A stretch of DNA of 64,000 nucleotides. Source: Aquibacillus albus. GTDB taxonomy: Bacteria; Bacillota; Bacilli; Bacillales; Amphibacillaceae. The notes under the pieces were generated by a model. It was not told where the DNA came from, did no database searches, and was given only the letters and a program-made list of their open reading frames with translations. This document shows, piece by piece, positions 34,478 through 43,523 of the stretch. The stretch covers positions 248,001 to 312,000 of the forward strand of contig NZ_JAFBDR010000002.1 in assembly GCF_016908325.1 (NCBI RefSeq), given 5' to 3'. A program made the position numbers and the translations under genes. How positions within the stretch are numbered: the first letter of the stretch is position 1; every line of letters begins with the position of its first letter.

Positions 34478-35434
34478 CTATATGTCAAGAACTAGTGTTT
34501 TAGATTTGGCCCTCGACACACAAGGCAAAATCACTTGTAAGGTTTTCTTTTCTTCATCCGATAAAAATTGGTCTCTATGATCAACCACCCCTTCTTTCAC
34601 ATTTAGTTGACAACTTCCGCACCCACCAACACGACAGGAGTAAGACGCATCAACCCCTCCATCTAAAAGAACATCTAATAAGTTTTCCGTCTCTGAAACA
34701 TAGAACTCTTTCTTGCTTTTCGATAGCTTTACATGAAAAGGAGTTTTTGGACCCATATCAGGAGGAGAAAACAATTCAAAATGAACATTTGCCTTTGGAT
34801 AACCATAAGCATGTGCACGCTGTGAAAACTGCTTTACCATTAACTCAGGGCCACAAAAGTAAACGTGCGTTCCGATCGGCTGTTCCTTCATTAAATCTGG
34901 TAACATGCGATTGTTTAACTCGGAGAAATAAAAATGACTATGTTCTGGAAAATGCTCATTGATTAGTGGAAAGAAGGGACAAAGCTCCTTTGACCTTGCT
35001 GCATAGTGAAGCTCAAATTCAATCCCTCTTTTTTTCAAGTCAAACATCATAGCAATAAATGGAGTGATTCCAATCCCCGCTGCAAAAAACACGTGTTTTC
35101 TTGCCCGAAAGCTAAGTGGGAAGTGATTTTTTGGATTGCTAATAAATAGACGGTCCCCTTCTTTAATGCACTCGTGCCATGCTTCAGAACCTCCTCTCGA
35201 AGATTCACTTTTTCTAATGCCAATCACGTATTCATTTGGAATCTCAGGGTTACTCGCTAATGAATAATGACGCTCTAATTTTTTTCCGTTATTTTCTATA
35301 TAAGTAGTGACATGTGAACCAGCACTGAATCCAGGTAACCTTTCTCCACGAGGGGGAACTAATGTAAAGCTTTTGACGGAAGATGTTTCTATTTTTACTT
35401 TTTCTACAATTACTTGTAAAAATTTCGTCTGCAA
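34478..35434 (-). CDS. Flavin/[2Fe-2S] reductase subunit of the oxidative N-demethylase
   Basis: 318 residues, apparent TTG start 10 nt after AAAGGGAG. Order of domains: flavin-binding beta-barrel with RHYSLAS (about 55-61), nucleotide-binding domain with GIGITPFIAMM (about 118) and FCGPE (about 195), and a C-terminal plant-type ferredoxin domain with CRVGGCGSC plus a distal Cys (LPCVSR). This is the phthalate-dioxygenase-reductase layout. It passes electrons from NAD(P)H to an oxygenase, here most likely the heme protein encoded two genes upstream. It matches the reductase subunit of dimethylamine monooxygenase-type enzymes. Confidence 0.9.
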   Translation of the reverse strand: MQTKFLQVIVEKVKIETSSVKSFTLVPPRGERLPGFSAGSHVTTYIENNGKKLERHYSLASNPEIPNEYVIGIRKSESSRGGSEAWHECIKEGDRLFISNPKNHFPLSFRARKHVFFAAGIGITPFIAMMFDLKKRGIEFELHYAARSKELCPFFPLINEHFPEHSHFYFSELNNRMLPDLMKEQPIGTHVYFCGPELMVKQFSQRAHAYGYPKANVHFELFSPPDMGPKTPFHVKLSKSKKEFYVSETENLLDVLLDGGVDASYSCRVGGCGSCQLNVKEGVVDHRDQFLSDEEKKTLQVILPCVSRAKSKTLVLDI

Positions 35435-35455
35435 TGTAATCCAACTCCCTTTCGT

Positions 35456-35995
35456 CTATATGGCAATATAGCCTAAATAAGCTTCTTTCACTCTTGAATA
35501 ATGCTCCGAGACATCGAGCTTTGTCTGACAATGATTGCACACGACTGTATGTTCATCGGTTAAGTTATTGTAGTGATAGCACTTTACACAAAAAAGCTTT
35601 TCTTTTTTCTCTCCAACTTGCAGCAATCGCATTTCCTGTTCGGAAAATCCAATTTCTATCGCTTGTCTTTTTATCGTCCTTACAAGTTCAGAATCACACC
35701 CCAACAATAGATAAGTACCTATGGTTTGGTTAGAGAGGACTTCCTGTACCGTTTCTTCTGTTATTACTTTTGCAAACGAAAATTCTATTGGCACTAGCTG
35801 ATCTATTTTTTCTTTCATAAATAAGGGGTTTTTTTCATTCATCAATAGATAAGCTTCTATTCGGTTGTTTAATCGAGCGAATTGCTTCCATTGAGGTTGT
35901 ATCTCGTTTAACCCCTGCTGATCTAAAAACAACACTATTTTTTGAGCATTTTCCGGAATCTCAATGGACTCGATTACTTGTTCTTTAAAAGTCAT
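35456..35995 (-). CDS. DmmA-like small subunit with zinc ribbon
   Basis: 179 residues from the ATG about 8 nt after AAAGGAAG and 14 nt after the upstream stop. The N-terminal part is a Rossmann-like domain resembling nucleotide-binding reductase halves. The C-terminus carries a zinc ribbon (FCVKCYH ... VVCNHCQTKLDVSEHYSR). I match this to the small accessory subunit of dimethylamine monooxygenases by its ribbon, the DVSEHYSRVKEAYLGY ending and its place between heme and reductase subunits. Assignment rests on memory of the family and on context. Confidence 0.72.
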   Translation of the reverse strand: MTFKEQVIESIEIPENAQKIVLFLDQQGLNEIQPQWKQFARLNNRIEAYLLMNEKNPLFMKEKIDQLVPIEFSFAKVITEETVQEVLSNQTIGTYLLLGCDSELVRTIKRQAIEIGFSEQEMRLLQVGEKKEKLFCVKCYHYNNLTDEHTVVCNHCQTKLDVSEHYSRVKEAYLGYIAI

Positions 35996-36009
35996 AGCAT
36001 TCACTTCCT

Positions 36010-37005
36010 TTATAGCTTTTTCACATATAAAGTTTCTTTTAACCATGCTGACAATAGCAGCTTATATTCAGAAAAACCTTTGTATTCTGCTATGTACTCA
36101 GGAAGGTCATCAATAATCTTACTAAAACGATTTAGCCATTCACGATTTTCAGATAGTTCATTCAAGTTGATTAAATGGGTATGAATACTAAATAGAATAC
36201 TATTTGACTTTGGCAAACGAAATAACCTTTGATCTTCCACCCGAAGATGCACAAGATCCCCTATGTTTTCTTTCGTTATCTTTTCTTTTTTGGGTGCCCA
36301 TTGATCAAAGTCTTCGGCAAAAGTAGGTAAAATATGTTCCACCGTCAATGTCCAGTTGTACCTGGTCCACGGCTTGCCAGCTTCCATTCTCATTAAAAAG
36401 TCACGGACCTTCGCTGCAAGCTTATCTGAGAAAACTGGAACCGGTGAATGCCATTCTGTAAAGGTCATTCCCAAATCAAAAACTAAAGACCAATTGGCAG
36501 GAAAGCATAATTGACCTGCATCCATATATAAATCCTGATCTCTCTCGGATACAATAACAAGGTCTTCTTGCATATGACGACCGATAAAATCAAGTGGTTC
36601 ACAAGGTAACGTATTTAATTGACCAAAAGTGAAGGTATCCTGCTCGTTAAGGAGATAGTTAGTAAAGATCCATACATCGCCTTGTTTTTTAAGCGTAAAA
36701 TAATCTGGATAAATCTCAACCATTTCATGGATTAACATGTCTAGTACTTCCCACTGTGCTTCGATCGTATGGGAAAATGACTGATAACACTTCATCGGAA
36801 ACTTTTCTAACAAAGCTCTTTTTTCCTCAACCTCCCCCTTGTATTCAGGCGTAATATCTAAGCATAAACCCGATTCAAGCTGTCTGGAATTATTGGAATA
36901 TCGATAGGAATCTTCGTGGAAAGGAAAAGGAAATCGTTTAACAAGAGGCTCGGTGGATAAGTGTTGTACATAATTTTTTTTGACATCCTCATTTAACATA
37001 GACAT
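36010..37005 (-). CDS. Heme-dependent oxidative N-demethylase catalytic subunit (DUF3445)
   Basis: 331 residues from an ATG 8 nt after AAAGGAGG. Family features: FPFPFHEDSYR near the N-terminus, DFIGRHMQEDLVI (about 136-148), FPANWSLVFDLGMTF (about 169-183) and RYNWTLTVE (about 217). Members (HODM, dimethylamine monooxygenase) use heme and O2 to remove an N-methyl group as formaldehyde, turning dimethylamine into methylamine. Reductase and accessory subunits follow in order. In this locus a methylated ethanolamine is an alternative substrate. Confidence 0.85.
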   Translation of the reverse strand: MSMLNEDVKKNYVQHLSTEPLVKRFPFPFHEDSYRYSNNSRQLESGLCLDITPEYKGEVEEKRALLEKFPMKCYQSFSHTIEAQWEVLDMLIHEMVEIYPDYFTLKKQGDVWIFTNYLLNEQDTFTFGQLNTLPCEPLDFIGRHMQEDLVIVSERDQDLYMDAGQLCFPANWSLVFDLGMTFTEWHSPVPVFSDKLAAKVRDFLMRMEAGKPWTRYNWTLTVEHILPTFAEDFDQWAPKKEKITKENIGDLVHLRVEDQRLFRLPKSNSILFSIHTHLINLNELSENREWLNRFSKIIDDLPEYIAEYKGFSEYKLLLSAWLKETLYVKKL

Positions 37006-37123
37006 GAAGCTTTCCTCCTTTAACATAATGAATAGATTCTTTTAACCTTGTATCATATAGTCATACATGTTCAAAAGATCGACTCAAACAGTCCTACGAT
37101 ATATTGAGCCGATGTTTGGTTGA

Positions 37124-37528
37124 TTACATAAAACTCGCTTCAGGCAAACGGTGTCCCGTATATACTGCAGAACCATCACTTTCACCATCAAAATAAACCG
37201 TTGTTTCTGGAGTAAATACAAATACATCGCCAGGTTCCGAAACATATTTTATCCCTTGGTCATCACGAACAATTATTTTACCGCTGACGATAACCTTTAT
37301 TTCAAGGTAGGTGTAAGTAAATTCAAATCCTTCCCCAGGTTGCATGGAAAAATACCCCATTTGATAGGCATCCTTTTTGTCGGTAACTGGAACATCAATA
37401 ATCTGGCTTTTCAAACCAGGAATCCCTAACCTTTCATCCAGTTCTACCATTTGATACGTACCTTTTTTAATTAATTGAACACCTGGCTTAACACTTAAAT
37501 AGTCATAATCCAATACTTTTTCACTCAT
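37124..37528 (-). CDS. EutQ-like cupin protein
   Basis: 134 residues; ATG 8 nt after AAAAGGAG. A single cupin barrel: YLEIKVIVSGKIIVRDD (about 70-86) and SEPGDVFVFTPETTVYFDG (about 91-109). It resembles the C-terminal domain of EutQ, which in Eut clusters acts as an acetate kinase. The short form here may only be a binding or structural protein. It is the first gene of the demethylase transcription unit, preceded by a structured leader. Confidence 0.8.
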   Translation of the reverse strand: MSEKVLDYDYLSVKPGVQLIKKGTYQMVELDERLGIPGLKSQIIDVPVTDKKDAYQMGYFSMQPGEGFEFTYTYLEIKVIVSGKIIVRDDQGIKYVSEPGDVFVFTPETTVYFDGESDGSAVYTGHRLPEASFM

Positions 37529-37855
37529 TAAAAACACTCCTTTTAATAAATTTTTATACGATGGAAGGAAACAATAGATGATTGTTTAAAAACAACCCTT
37601 TGCATTTTAAGGAAGGAAAATATCTCCTTCCTTTATTCTGTTTATATGGTAATCATGCCATGATTTCCCCTAAAAAAATACCAAATATTCTGAATAATTG
37701 AGAAATCGTTATATGATCTGACAAGGTTTTTTCATTATTTTTATATTTTCTAACAAAGCTTCCGATCGATTGTTGTTTTAATATCCCCTTGTGCGCTGGA
37801 GCTGGACATCGCTTACCTACAATCCAGCCATTTTATCATTTCCTAAGCATAATAA
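37529..37855 (-). promoter_or_regulatory. Leader/promoter region of the cupin-demethylase unit with small hairpins
   Basis: No gene. Minus-strand transcripts would contain the 9-bp hairpin AAGGAAGGA/TCCTTCCTT (37609-37633) and then AACAAT/ATTGTT (37570-37586) just before the ribosome site. ATGGTAATCATGCCAT (37646-37661) is a further inverted repeat. TTGTGCGCTGGAGCTGGAC near 37789-37807 looks like a fragment of an intergenic repeat seen in related genomes. None fits a riboswitch class I know. Confidence 0.45.
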
Positions 37856-37884
37856 AGGAGCCTCCCTGTAGTACGGGAAGGCTC
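37856..37884. terminator. Terminator after the sarcosine-oxidase-like gene
   Basis: GGAGCCTCCC pairs with GGGAAGGCTCC; on the minus strand TTTATTATG follows. It ends the methylamine-to-glutamate transcription unit before the cupin-demethylase unit begins. Confidence 0.75.
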
Positions 37885-37900
37885 CTACTATACGAAAAAT

Positions 37901-39061
37901 TTATTTAACTCTCTCTAATTCTGAAAAACGATTTAACCGAAGAAATGATATATCATACTCTGTTTCACCACGGATAGAAAGGTCTGTTAGAATTTTCCCA
38001 ATTACACTAGCAAATTTAAAGCCATGTCCGGAAAATCCACCTGCTACACATACATTTTCATATTCCGGATGAACATCAACAATAAAATCCGCATCAGGAG
38101 TCATCGAAAACATGCTTGTTGCACCTTTCAGCAATTCACCGGAAGCTCCCGGAAGAAAATGCTCTAAAAAATTGCGAATATCATATTCATCGTCTTCATA
38201 AGCACCAAAATCACGGTTTAATGTATCAGGATCACAATCATAGCCTAGATCCATTCTTCCTAATTTAACTCCACCTCCATCAAAATCCGGGAAGCCGTAA
38301 TAATGACCAATCGTATTCGTATCAAAGATAAAGCAAGGGAAATCTTCACTATATAATTTTTCAACGGTTGGTTTAAACCAGCCAATCGTTTTTCTTAATG
38401 GCTTAATAGGTATACTCATCGATGGAAGAAGCTTAGGAAGCCAAGCACCAGCTGTAACTACAAGCTTGGAAGCAGTGTATTGTCCATTAGCTGTAAATAA
38501 AATGATTTGGTCATCGTTCATTTCTAAATCTACAACCGGTTGATTTTCAATCACGTCCGCTCCTAGCTTCATTGCCTCTTCCTTATAGGTTTGAATACAT
38601 TCCTCACTAAAGAGAAATCCCGATTCCGGATCAAAGCAGCCGTAATAATCATCCGGTATTTTAATTCCCGGCCACCGGTCCATAATCATTTTTGCATCCA
38701 TTTCCTCATATACAACATCATGGTTAATAGAGCTTTTAATAGCTTCCTTGACAAACGTTGATTGCCGGTGACCAACAGTTAGAGCACCTAATTGATTAAA
38801 TAACGTTTTCCCTGAGATTTCTTCTAATTCCTTCCACAAACGGAGGGACTCTTTTCCAAAAGGTACATATTTTCCACCATTTCCATTGCCTAAACGAAGC
38901 ATCCTTGTATGACCATGATGGCTACCGTAATGATTAGGTATCGAAAATTGATCGATCACCATTACCTTCTTATTTTCCTTTGCTAAGTAATAAGCGGCAG
39001 CAGTACCCATGGAGCCGCCTCCTAAAACGATGACATCATATTTTTTCTCCAAAACCTTCAT
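37901..39061 (-). CDS. Monomeric sarcosine oxidase-like flavoprotein (candidate N-methylglutamate oxidase)
   Basis: 386 residues, close to Bacillus monomeric sarcosine oxidase throughout. FAD site VIVLGGGSMGTAAAYYLA (about 10-27). Substrate-carboxylate residues appear conserved (HTRMLR near 51-56; Lys in GFSGHGFKF near 348). Two residues differ from the classic enzyme as I remember it: the Cys that holds FAD covalently (GAVCMYT) is Ser (GATSMFS), and an active-site His (LKLGYH) is replaced by Met (VKLGRM). It lies directly after the gamma-glutamylmethylamide-synthetase-like gene, so oxidation of N-methylglutamate to glutamate and formaldehyde is a plausible role; sarcosine is the alternative. 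Confidence 0.85.
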   Translation of the reverse strand: MKVLEKKYDVIVLGGGSMGTAAAYYLAKENKKVMVIDQFSIPNHYGSHHGHTRMLRLGNGNGGKYVPFGKESLRLWKELEEISGKTLFNQLGALTVGHRQSTFVKEAIKSSINHDVVYEEMDAKMIMDRWPGIKIPDDYYGCFDPESGFLFSEECIQTYKEEAMKLGADVIENQPVVDLEMNDDQIILFTANGQYTASKLVVTAGAWLPKLLPSMSIPIKPLRKTIGWFKPTVEKLYSEDFPCFIFDTNTIGHYYGFPDFDGGGVKLGRMDLGYDCDPDTLNRDFGAYEDDEYDIRNFLEHFLPGASGELLKGATSMFSMTPDADFIVDVHPEYENVCVAGGFSGHGFKFASVIGKILTDLSIRGETEYDISFLRLNRFSELERVK

Positions 39062-39088
39062 CCCCCAGCCTCATCACTTTTGCCATCT

Positions 39089-40444
39089 TTAGTTCGTTTC
39101 CTTCAGGTATTTTTTGATTTCCCATGAACTAATAAAATCATGGTATTCCGCCCATTCCTCTTTCTTTCTCTTCAAGTATGTTTCCATGAATCCTGCACCC
39201 AATGCATCGATTAAAACGGTATCTTGCTCTAATTCCAAAATAGCTTCTTGTAGAGTAGAAGGTAGTTTATCGACTTTTTCACCTAAGTGATTCATTAATT
39301 TGGAATTATCTGAAATGAATTGATCTGGATCGATCTTATTTTCAATACCATCCAGCCCTGCCGATAATATGGCTGCTGCTGCTAAGTAAGGATTGGCATT
39401 ACTATCCATCGCACGGAATTCAATTCTTCCGGATTCAGGGATTCGAATAAGCTTCGTACGGTTATTACCACCATAAGAGATAAAATTTGGCGCCCATGTT
39501 GCCCCTGAGCTTGTGGACAAAGCCGTTAGACGTTTATAAGAGTTGACTGTTGGACAAACGATGGCTGAAAGAGCACGCGCATGTTTTAACACACCACCTA
39601 TAAAATGATAGGCAGTTTCTGATAGTTCATTACCTCTCGGATCATGATCAGATTCAAACAGGTTCTTATCTCCATTCCAAAGGCTTAAATGCATATGACA
39701 TCCATTACCAGTTAAATGAGAAAATGGCTTTGGCATAAAGGTAGCAACTAAATTACGTTCCTCCGCCATGTTCCGTACCATATATTTAAAAAACGTTAAG
39801 CGATCTGCAGAAGTAAGAACATCGGAAAAGTTAAAATTCACCTCAAATTGTCCATTTGCATCCTCATGGTCAGCCTGGGAAACTCCCCAGTCTAATTCAT
39901 CCATATAATGGATTAGTCTACTCAAGAAATCATAGTTTCTCATCAATGCTTGTTGATTATAACAAGGCTTCTTTGCTACATCATAAGGATCAGAAGGTGA
40001 AATTCCACCTTGTTCATCTTCATTTAATAAAAAGAATTCCGGTTCTAACCCCGTTTTCATTTCATAACCTAGCTTTTTCGCTCTTTCCATCACATTTAAT
40101 AAAATCGTTCTTGTACAATAAGACCAAGGGGTTCCATCCTCTGTTAAGGTACCAGCAAACCATGCCAAATCTTTCTGCCACGGTAAAATCGTTAAGGAGC
40201 GTAAGTCGGGAATACATAAAATATCCGGATCTGCTGGTCCATGCCCCAGATCCCCTACAGCAAAGCCAGCAAACCCAGCTCCACTCTCACAGACGGCTGA
40301 TAACCGTTTGGACGGAACCAGCTTCGCTCTAGATGTACCGTTAAGGTCTGAAAAAGAAGCTAACAAAAACTGGACACTTTCATCTTCCATCTTTTTTTGA
40401 ATATCCTCAAACAACACCGTATTATTCGTCGCTACTCCAATCAA
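39089..40444 (-). CDS. gmaS: Glutamine synthetase-like enzyme, gamma-glutamylmethylamide synthetase type
   Basis: 451 residues. Glutamine-synthetase fold with catalytic motifs GLEPEFFLL (about 138), NGCHMHLSLW (about 250) and ESGRIEFRAMDSNANPYL (about 335-352). The pattern GHGPADPDI, PWQKDLAWFAG and ANGQFEVNFNF is the GlnT/GmaS type, which joins glutamate to methylamine (or another small amine) with ATP. Immediately upstream are the three N-methylglutamate-synthase-like genes, the standard partner set. TTG start about 11 nt after AAGGAAGGGG; an ethanolamide-forming specificity is possible given eutBC. Confidence 0.85.
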   Translation of the reverse strand: MIGVATNNTVLFEDIQKKMEDESVQFLLASFSDLNGTSRAKLVPSKRLSAVCESGAGFAGFAVGDLGHGPADPDILCIPDLRSLTILPWQKDLAWFAGTLTEDGTPWSYCTRTILLNVMERAKKLGYEMKTGLEPEFFLLNEDEQGGISPSDPYDVAKKPCYNQQALMRNYDFLSRLIHYMDELDWGVSQADHEDANGQFEVNFNFSDVLTSADRLTFFKYMVRNMAEERNLVATFMPKPFSHLTGNGCHMHLSLWNGDKNLFESDHDPRGNELSETAYHFIGGVLKHARALSAIVCPTVNSYKRLTALSTSSGATWAPNFISYGGNNRTKLIRIPESGRIEFRAMDSNANPYLAAAAILSAGLDGIENKIDPDQFISDNSKLMNHLGEKVDKLPSTLQEAILELEQDTVLIDALGAGFMETYLKRKKEEWAEYHDFISSWEIKKYLKETN

Positions 40445-40548
40445 TGTTTAACATTCCCCTTCCTTTATTTAAAATGGCTCGATTCACCTTGAATCGTGAT
40501 TTTAAGCACATGACTCCTCTAAAGGCAATGTGCTTTAACTGCTTCTCC

Positions 40549-41910
40549 TCACTTTGCTACAAACTCATGTTGTCCTGTTGCATGATGATAGTCTGCCCAA
40601 TATGGATTACGAGTGGTTCCCATCCCTACAATTGGAACACCAGTAATCATGGATGTATTCCATGTCAACGAACGTAAATCAGTTGGATCTAAATCTACTA
40701 CTCTACTTTTCCCACAAGAACGGGCAAAAATCTGCATTTCCATTGTTAGCGAGTTCATATAGTTTTCTACTCGATCAGCTGCCTCATCAGGATCAAGACG
40801 AGCCATCAATGCCGGGTCTTGTGTAGCGATTCCAACTGGACATTTACCCGTATGACAATGGTGACAAGCGGAAGGCTCTGTTCCAAGTGCTTTATAATCC
40901 TCCACATAGATAGACTTATTACAATTTAAGGCAACAAGCATCGCCGTTCCGATATAAACAACATCCGCCCCTAGAGCAATAGCCTTCGCTGCATCTGCTC
41001 CATTGCTTATTCCTCCACCAATGATTAGCTTAATTTCATCCTTCATGCCTATTTCATGTAAAGCTTCCGCTGCTTCGACTACTGCTGCTATCGTAGGAAT
41101 TCCTGTGTGATCTAACTGGATTTCCGGAGAGGCAGCAGTACCACCTTCCATTCCGTCAATGACAATCGCGTCGGCACCAGCCTTTGCAGCTAGTTTCGTA
41201 TCATCATAGACTCGGCCTGCACCAATTTTAATGAATATAGGAACCTCGTAATTCGTTGCAATTCGAATTTGATCGATCTTCACCCCTAGATCATCTGGTC
41301 CCATCCAATCCGGATGACGACATGGACTACGTTGATCGACACCAAGTGGTAAATCACGCATGTTCGCCACTTCTTCTGATACTTTTTGCCCTAGTAACGT
41401 TCCACCTGTCCCTGGCTTTGCTCCTTGGCTCACGACGATTTCCACCGCATCGGCACGTTTTAAATCATATGGGTTTAAGCCGTACCTACTAGGAAGCAGC
41501 TGATAGACTAATTTTTCCGAAGCTTCTCTTTCAACCGGATGCATCCCACCGTCACCGGTACATGTACTGATTCCACAGCGGGTGGCTGCGATTCCTAATG
41601 CTTTTTTAGCATTAGAATTAATCGCACCAAAGCTCATTCCTGCAACCATGATAGGTGTTTCTAACACGAGTGGTCGCTTTACTCGTCCCTCCCCGATTAC
41701 TACTCTTGTATCACACTTTTCCCGATACCCTTCCAACGCGACACGCGACAATCCTGCAGGTGTAAATACTAAATCATCAAACGAGGGTAAGTCTTGCCTT
41801 TTCGTCGCTTGACCTCGAATGCGATATCTACCAAGTTCCGCTTTTTCTTGAATTTCATCAATCTTTTCTGGACTCCATACTTTGCTTTTTCTTATAGTAC
41901 TGTTTTCCAT
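40549..41910 (-). CDS. mgsC: FMN-binding glutamate synthase-like subunit (N-methylglutamate synthase subunit C type)
   Basis: 453 residues. Corresponds to the FMN/[Fe-S] central domain of glutamate synthase: FTPAGLSRVALEGYREKCDT entrance, GGTLLGQKVSEEVANMRD, GGGISNGADAAKAIALGAD (FMN phosphate) and a Cys-rich loop CHHCHTGKCPVGIATQDP for the 3Fe-4S cluster. In GlxD/MgsC-type enzymes it accepts ammonia or methylamine released by the amidotransferase subunit and aminates 2-oxoglutarate. Starts 19 nt inside the preceding gene. Confidence 0.88.
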   Translation of the reverse strand: MENSTIRKSKVWSPEKIDEIQEKAELGRYRIRGQATKRQDLPSFDDLVFTPAGLSRVALEGYREKCDTRVVIGEGRVKRPLVLETPIMVAGMSFGAINSNAKKALGIAATRCGISTCTGDGGMHPVEREASEKLVYQLLPSRYGLNPYDLKRADAVEIVVSQGAKPGTGGTLLGQKVSEEVANMRDLPLGVDQRSPCRHPDWMGPDDLGVKIDQIRIATNYEVPIFIKIGAGRVYDDTKLAAKAGADAIVIDGMEGGTAASPEIQLDHTGIPTIAAVVEAAEALHEIGMKDEIKLIIGGGISNGADAAKAIALGADVVYIGTAMLVALNCNKSIYVEDYKALGTEPSACHHCHTGKCPVGIATQDPALMARLDPDEAADRVENYMNSLTMEMQIFARSCGKSRVVDLDPTDLRSLTWNTSMITGVPIVGMGTTRNPYWADYHHATGQHEFVAK

Positions 41911-42599
41911 ACACCGAACTCCTTTTTATTAAAGTTATGAAGCAATCCATTGCAGACAATTTTTTTAAAGCTAGCTGGTGCTTTCATTCCATAGCTTTCG
42001 AGTGTATGCTTTATTTCCTCATACTCTGCCTTAGGAAGATCAACAATCTCTGCTCCATTTCCTAGCTCAGCAATGTCTCCAGCAATGTAAATTGTCCCTG
42101 CATACATGGAGTCCCCCAATGCTTTACCGGCATTCCCACAAATAATCATCTTGCCTTTTTGCATCATAAAGCCAGTCATATAGCCAACATTTCCACCGAT
42201 AATCAGCGTACCACCCTTTAATCCAATTCCGGTTCGGGCTCCAGAGCTTCCCTTTACAACAACGGTGCCTCCCCGCATCGAAGCAGCGGTCGATGATGCT
42301 GCATTTCCTTCTACGACAATCTCGCCGCTCATCAGATTCTCTCCAATCGCCCATCCTGCATTTCCGTGAACTTCCGCAGAAATATGGTCAGACATACTAC
42401 AAGCGTAATACCCTACATCTCCTTCATACACGAGATGAATAGGATCAGTAATCCCGACACCAAGATTGTGACGTGCCTGTGGATGCTTAATGACCACTTC
42501 TTTGATGCCTTTTTTTGCCGCATCTACAATCAGTTCATTTAGTTTTTCCTGAGATGTTTCGTTACTATTAATCACCAATTGGTCTTTTACAGATTCCAT
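41892..42599 (-). CDS. mgsB: GltB C-terminal-domain-like subunit (N-methylglutamate synthase subunit B type)
   Basis: 235 residues forming the right-handed beta-helix (GXGXG) domain of glutamate synthase as a stand-alone protein: repeated glycine coils such as GNAGWAIGENLMSGEIVVEG and GGNVGYMTGFMMQKG. It is structural, linking the amidotransferase and FMN subunits. It overlaps both neighbours (13 nt with the upstream gene, 19 nt with the downstream one), so the three subunits are translationally coupled. Confidence 0.88.
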   Translation of the reverse strand: MESVKDQLVINSNETSQEKLNELIVDAAKKGIKEVVIKHPQARHNLGVGITDPIHLVYEGDVGYYACSMSDHISAEVHGNAGWAIGENLMSGEIVVEGNAASSTAASMRGGTVVVKGSSGARTGIGLKGGTLIIGGNVGYMTGFMMQKGKMIICGNAGKALGDSMYAGTIYIAGDIAELGNGAEIVDLPKAEYEEIKHTLESYGMKAPASFKKIVCNGLLHNFNKKEFGVWKTVL

Positions 42600-43483
42600 A
42601 TCATGACCTCCTCTGACCCTGGCTCAAATACATTTAAATTTTTTCCAAACCCATTGGTTATGGCCATACTTTCAGAAGCGAAAGCTACGAAATCATCGGT
42701 TTCCGCAATGACCATCGGCTTCATTCCAAATGGTTCTTTTGCTAACCCTACCTTTTCTGGTGTAATCGCAATATAACTAAAAGATCCACCTAACTCCTGT
42801 AGGGACAGCTCCATTGCTTCCTTTAAATCCAAACCAGCCTTCATCTGATCAACTAAGTAAACAGCAATAACCTCTGAATCATTCCCAGTAATAAACTTGT
42901 ATCCTTTCTTTTCATACTTACTGCGAAGCTTAATATAATTGGTGATATGACCATTATGAATAATCGTTAAATCCTTCCCCGTATGGCAGCTTAGCGGCTG
43001 CGAATGAGAAATATCTACTTTACTTTCCGTTGCCATTCTTGTATGTCCGATCGCAACCCGACCATTGTAATCTGAAATGTTAAATTGCGATTCTAAGTTT
43101 TCGGCTCCGCCTAAAAATTTCAATACCTCTAACTGTTCACCATAACTTGCGACGGAAACATCTTTATCGATATTATTAATTGCATGGATTAACAATGTTT
43201 CGTCTTCCACATTTTTTATTACCGCTCTTACATAATTACCGTGGTCGGAAGAACGTAATACAGTGGAAAACTCCGTTAATAAATGCAAAACCTTTTCTCC
43301 GTTTCCTTCTTTATCGTAGTTCACATCCAAATATAAATGGTTTTCTTCTTTAGGATGTAAAAGAGCTATCCCTGTTGAATCAGGCCCTCTTCTGCTCAAA
43401 CTCTCCAGCATTTTAATGACAATTTCTCCTGTTTTTTTTTCGTGAACTGAACTTTTATAAATTAGTCCCCCAATTCCACACAT
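42587..43483 (-). CDS. mgsA: Class II glutamine amidotransferase-like subunit (N-methylglutamate synthase subunit A type)
   Basis: 298 residues. The start is fixed by the catalytic Cys, which must be residue 2 (MCGIGGLIYKSS), 8 nt after AAGGAG; a longer frame would bury it. Other N-terminal-nucleophile motifs: SRRGPDSTG (about 34), RVAIGHTRMAT (about 150-160) and TIIHNGHITNY (about 180). In GlxB/MgsA it hydrolyses gamma-glutamylmethylamide (or glutamine), releasing methylamine for transfer to 2-oxoglutarate in the FMN subunit. Confidence 0.88.
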   Translation of the reverse strand: MCGIGGLIYKSSVHEKKTGEIVIKMLESLSRRGPDSTGIALLHPKEENHLYLDVNYDKEGNGEKVLHLLTEFSTVLRSSDHGNYVRAVIKNVEDETLLIHAINNIDKDVSVASYGEQLEVLKFLGGAENLESQFNISDYNGRVAIGHTRMATESKVDISHSQPLSCHTGKDLTIIHNGHITNYIKLRSKYEKKGYKFITGNDSEVIAVYLVDQMKAGLDLKEAMELSLQELGGSFSYIAITPEKVGLAKEPFGMKPMVIAETDDFVAFASESMAITNGFGKNLNVFEPGSEEVMIWNL

Positions 43484-43523
43484 ACGCATTCTCCTTTTTA
43501 AATTTACTGAAAATAATAAATAT

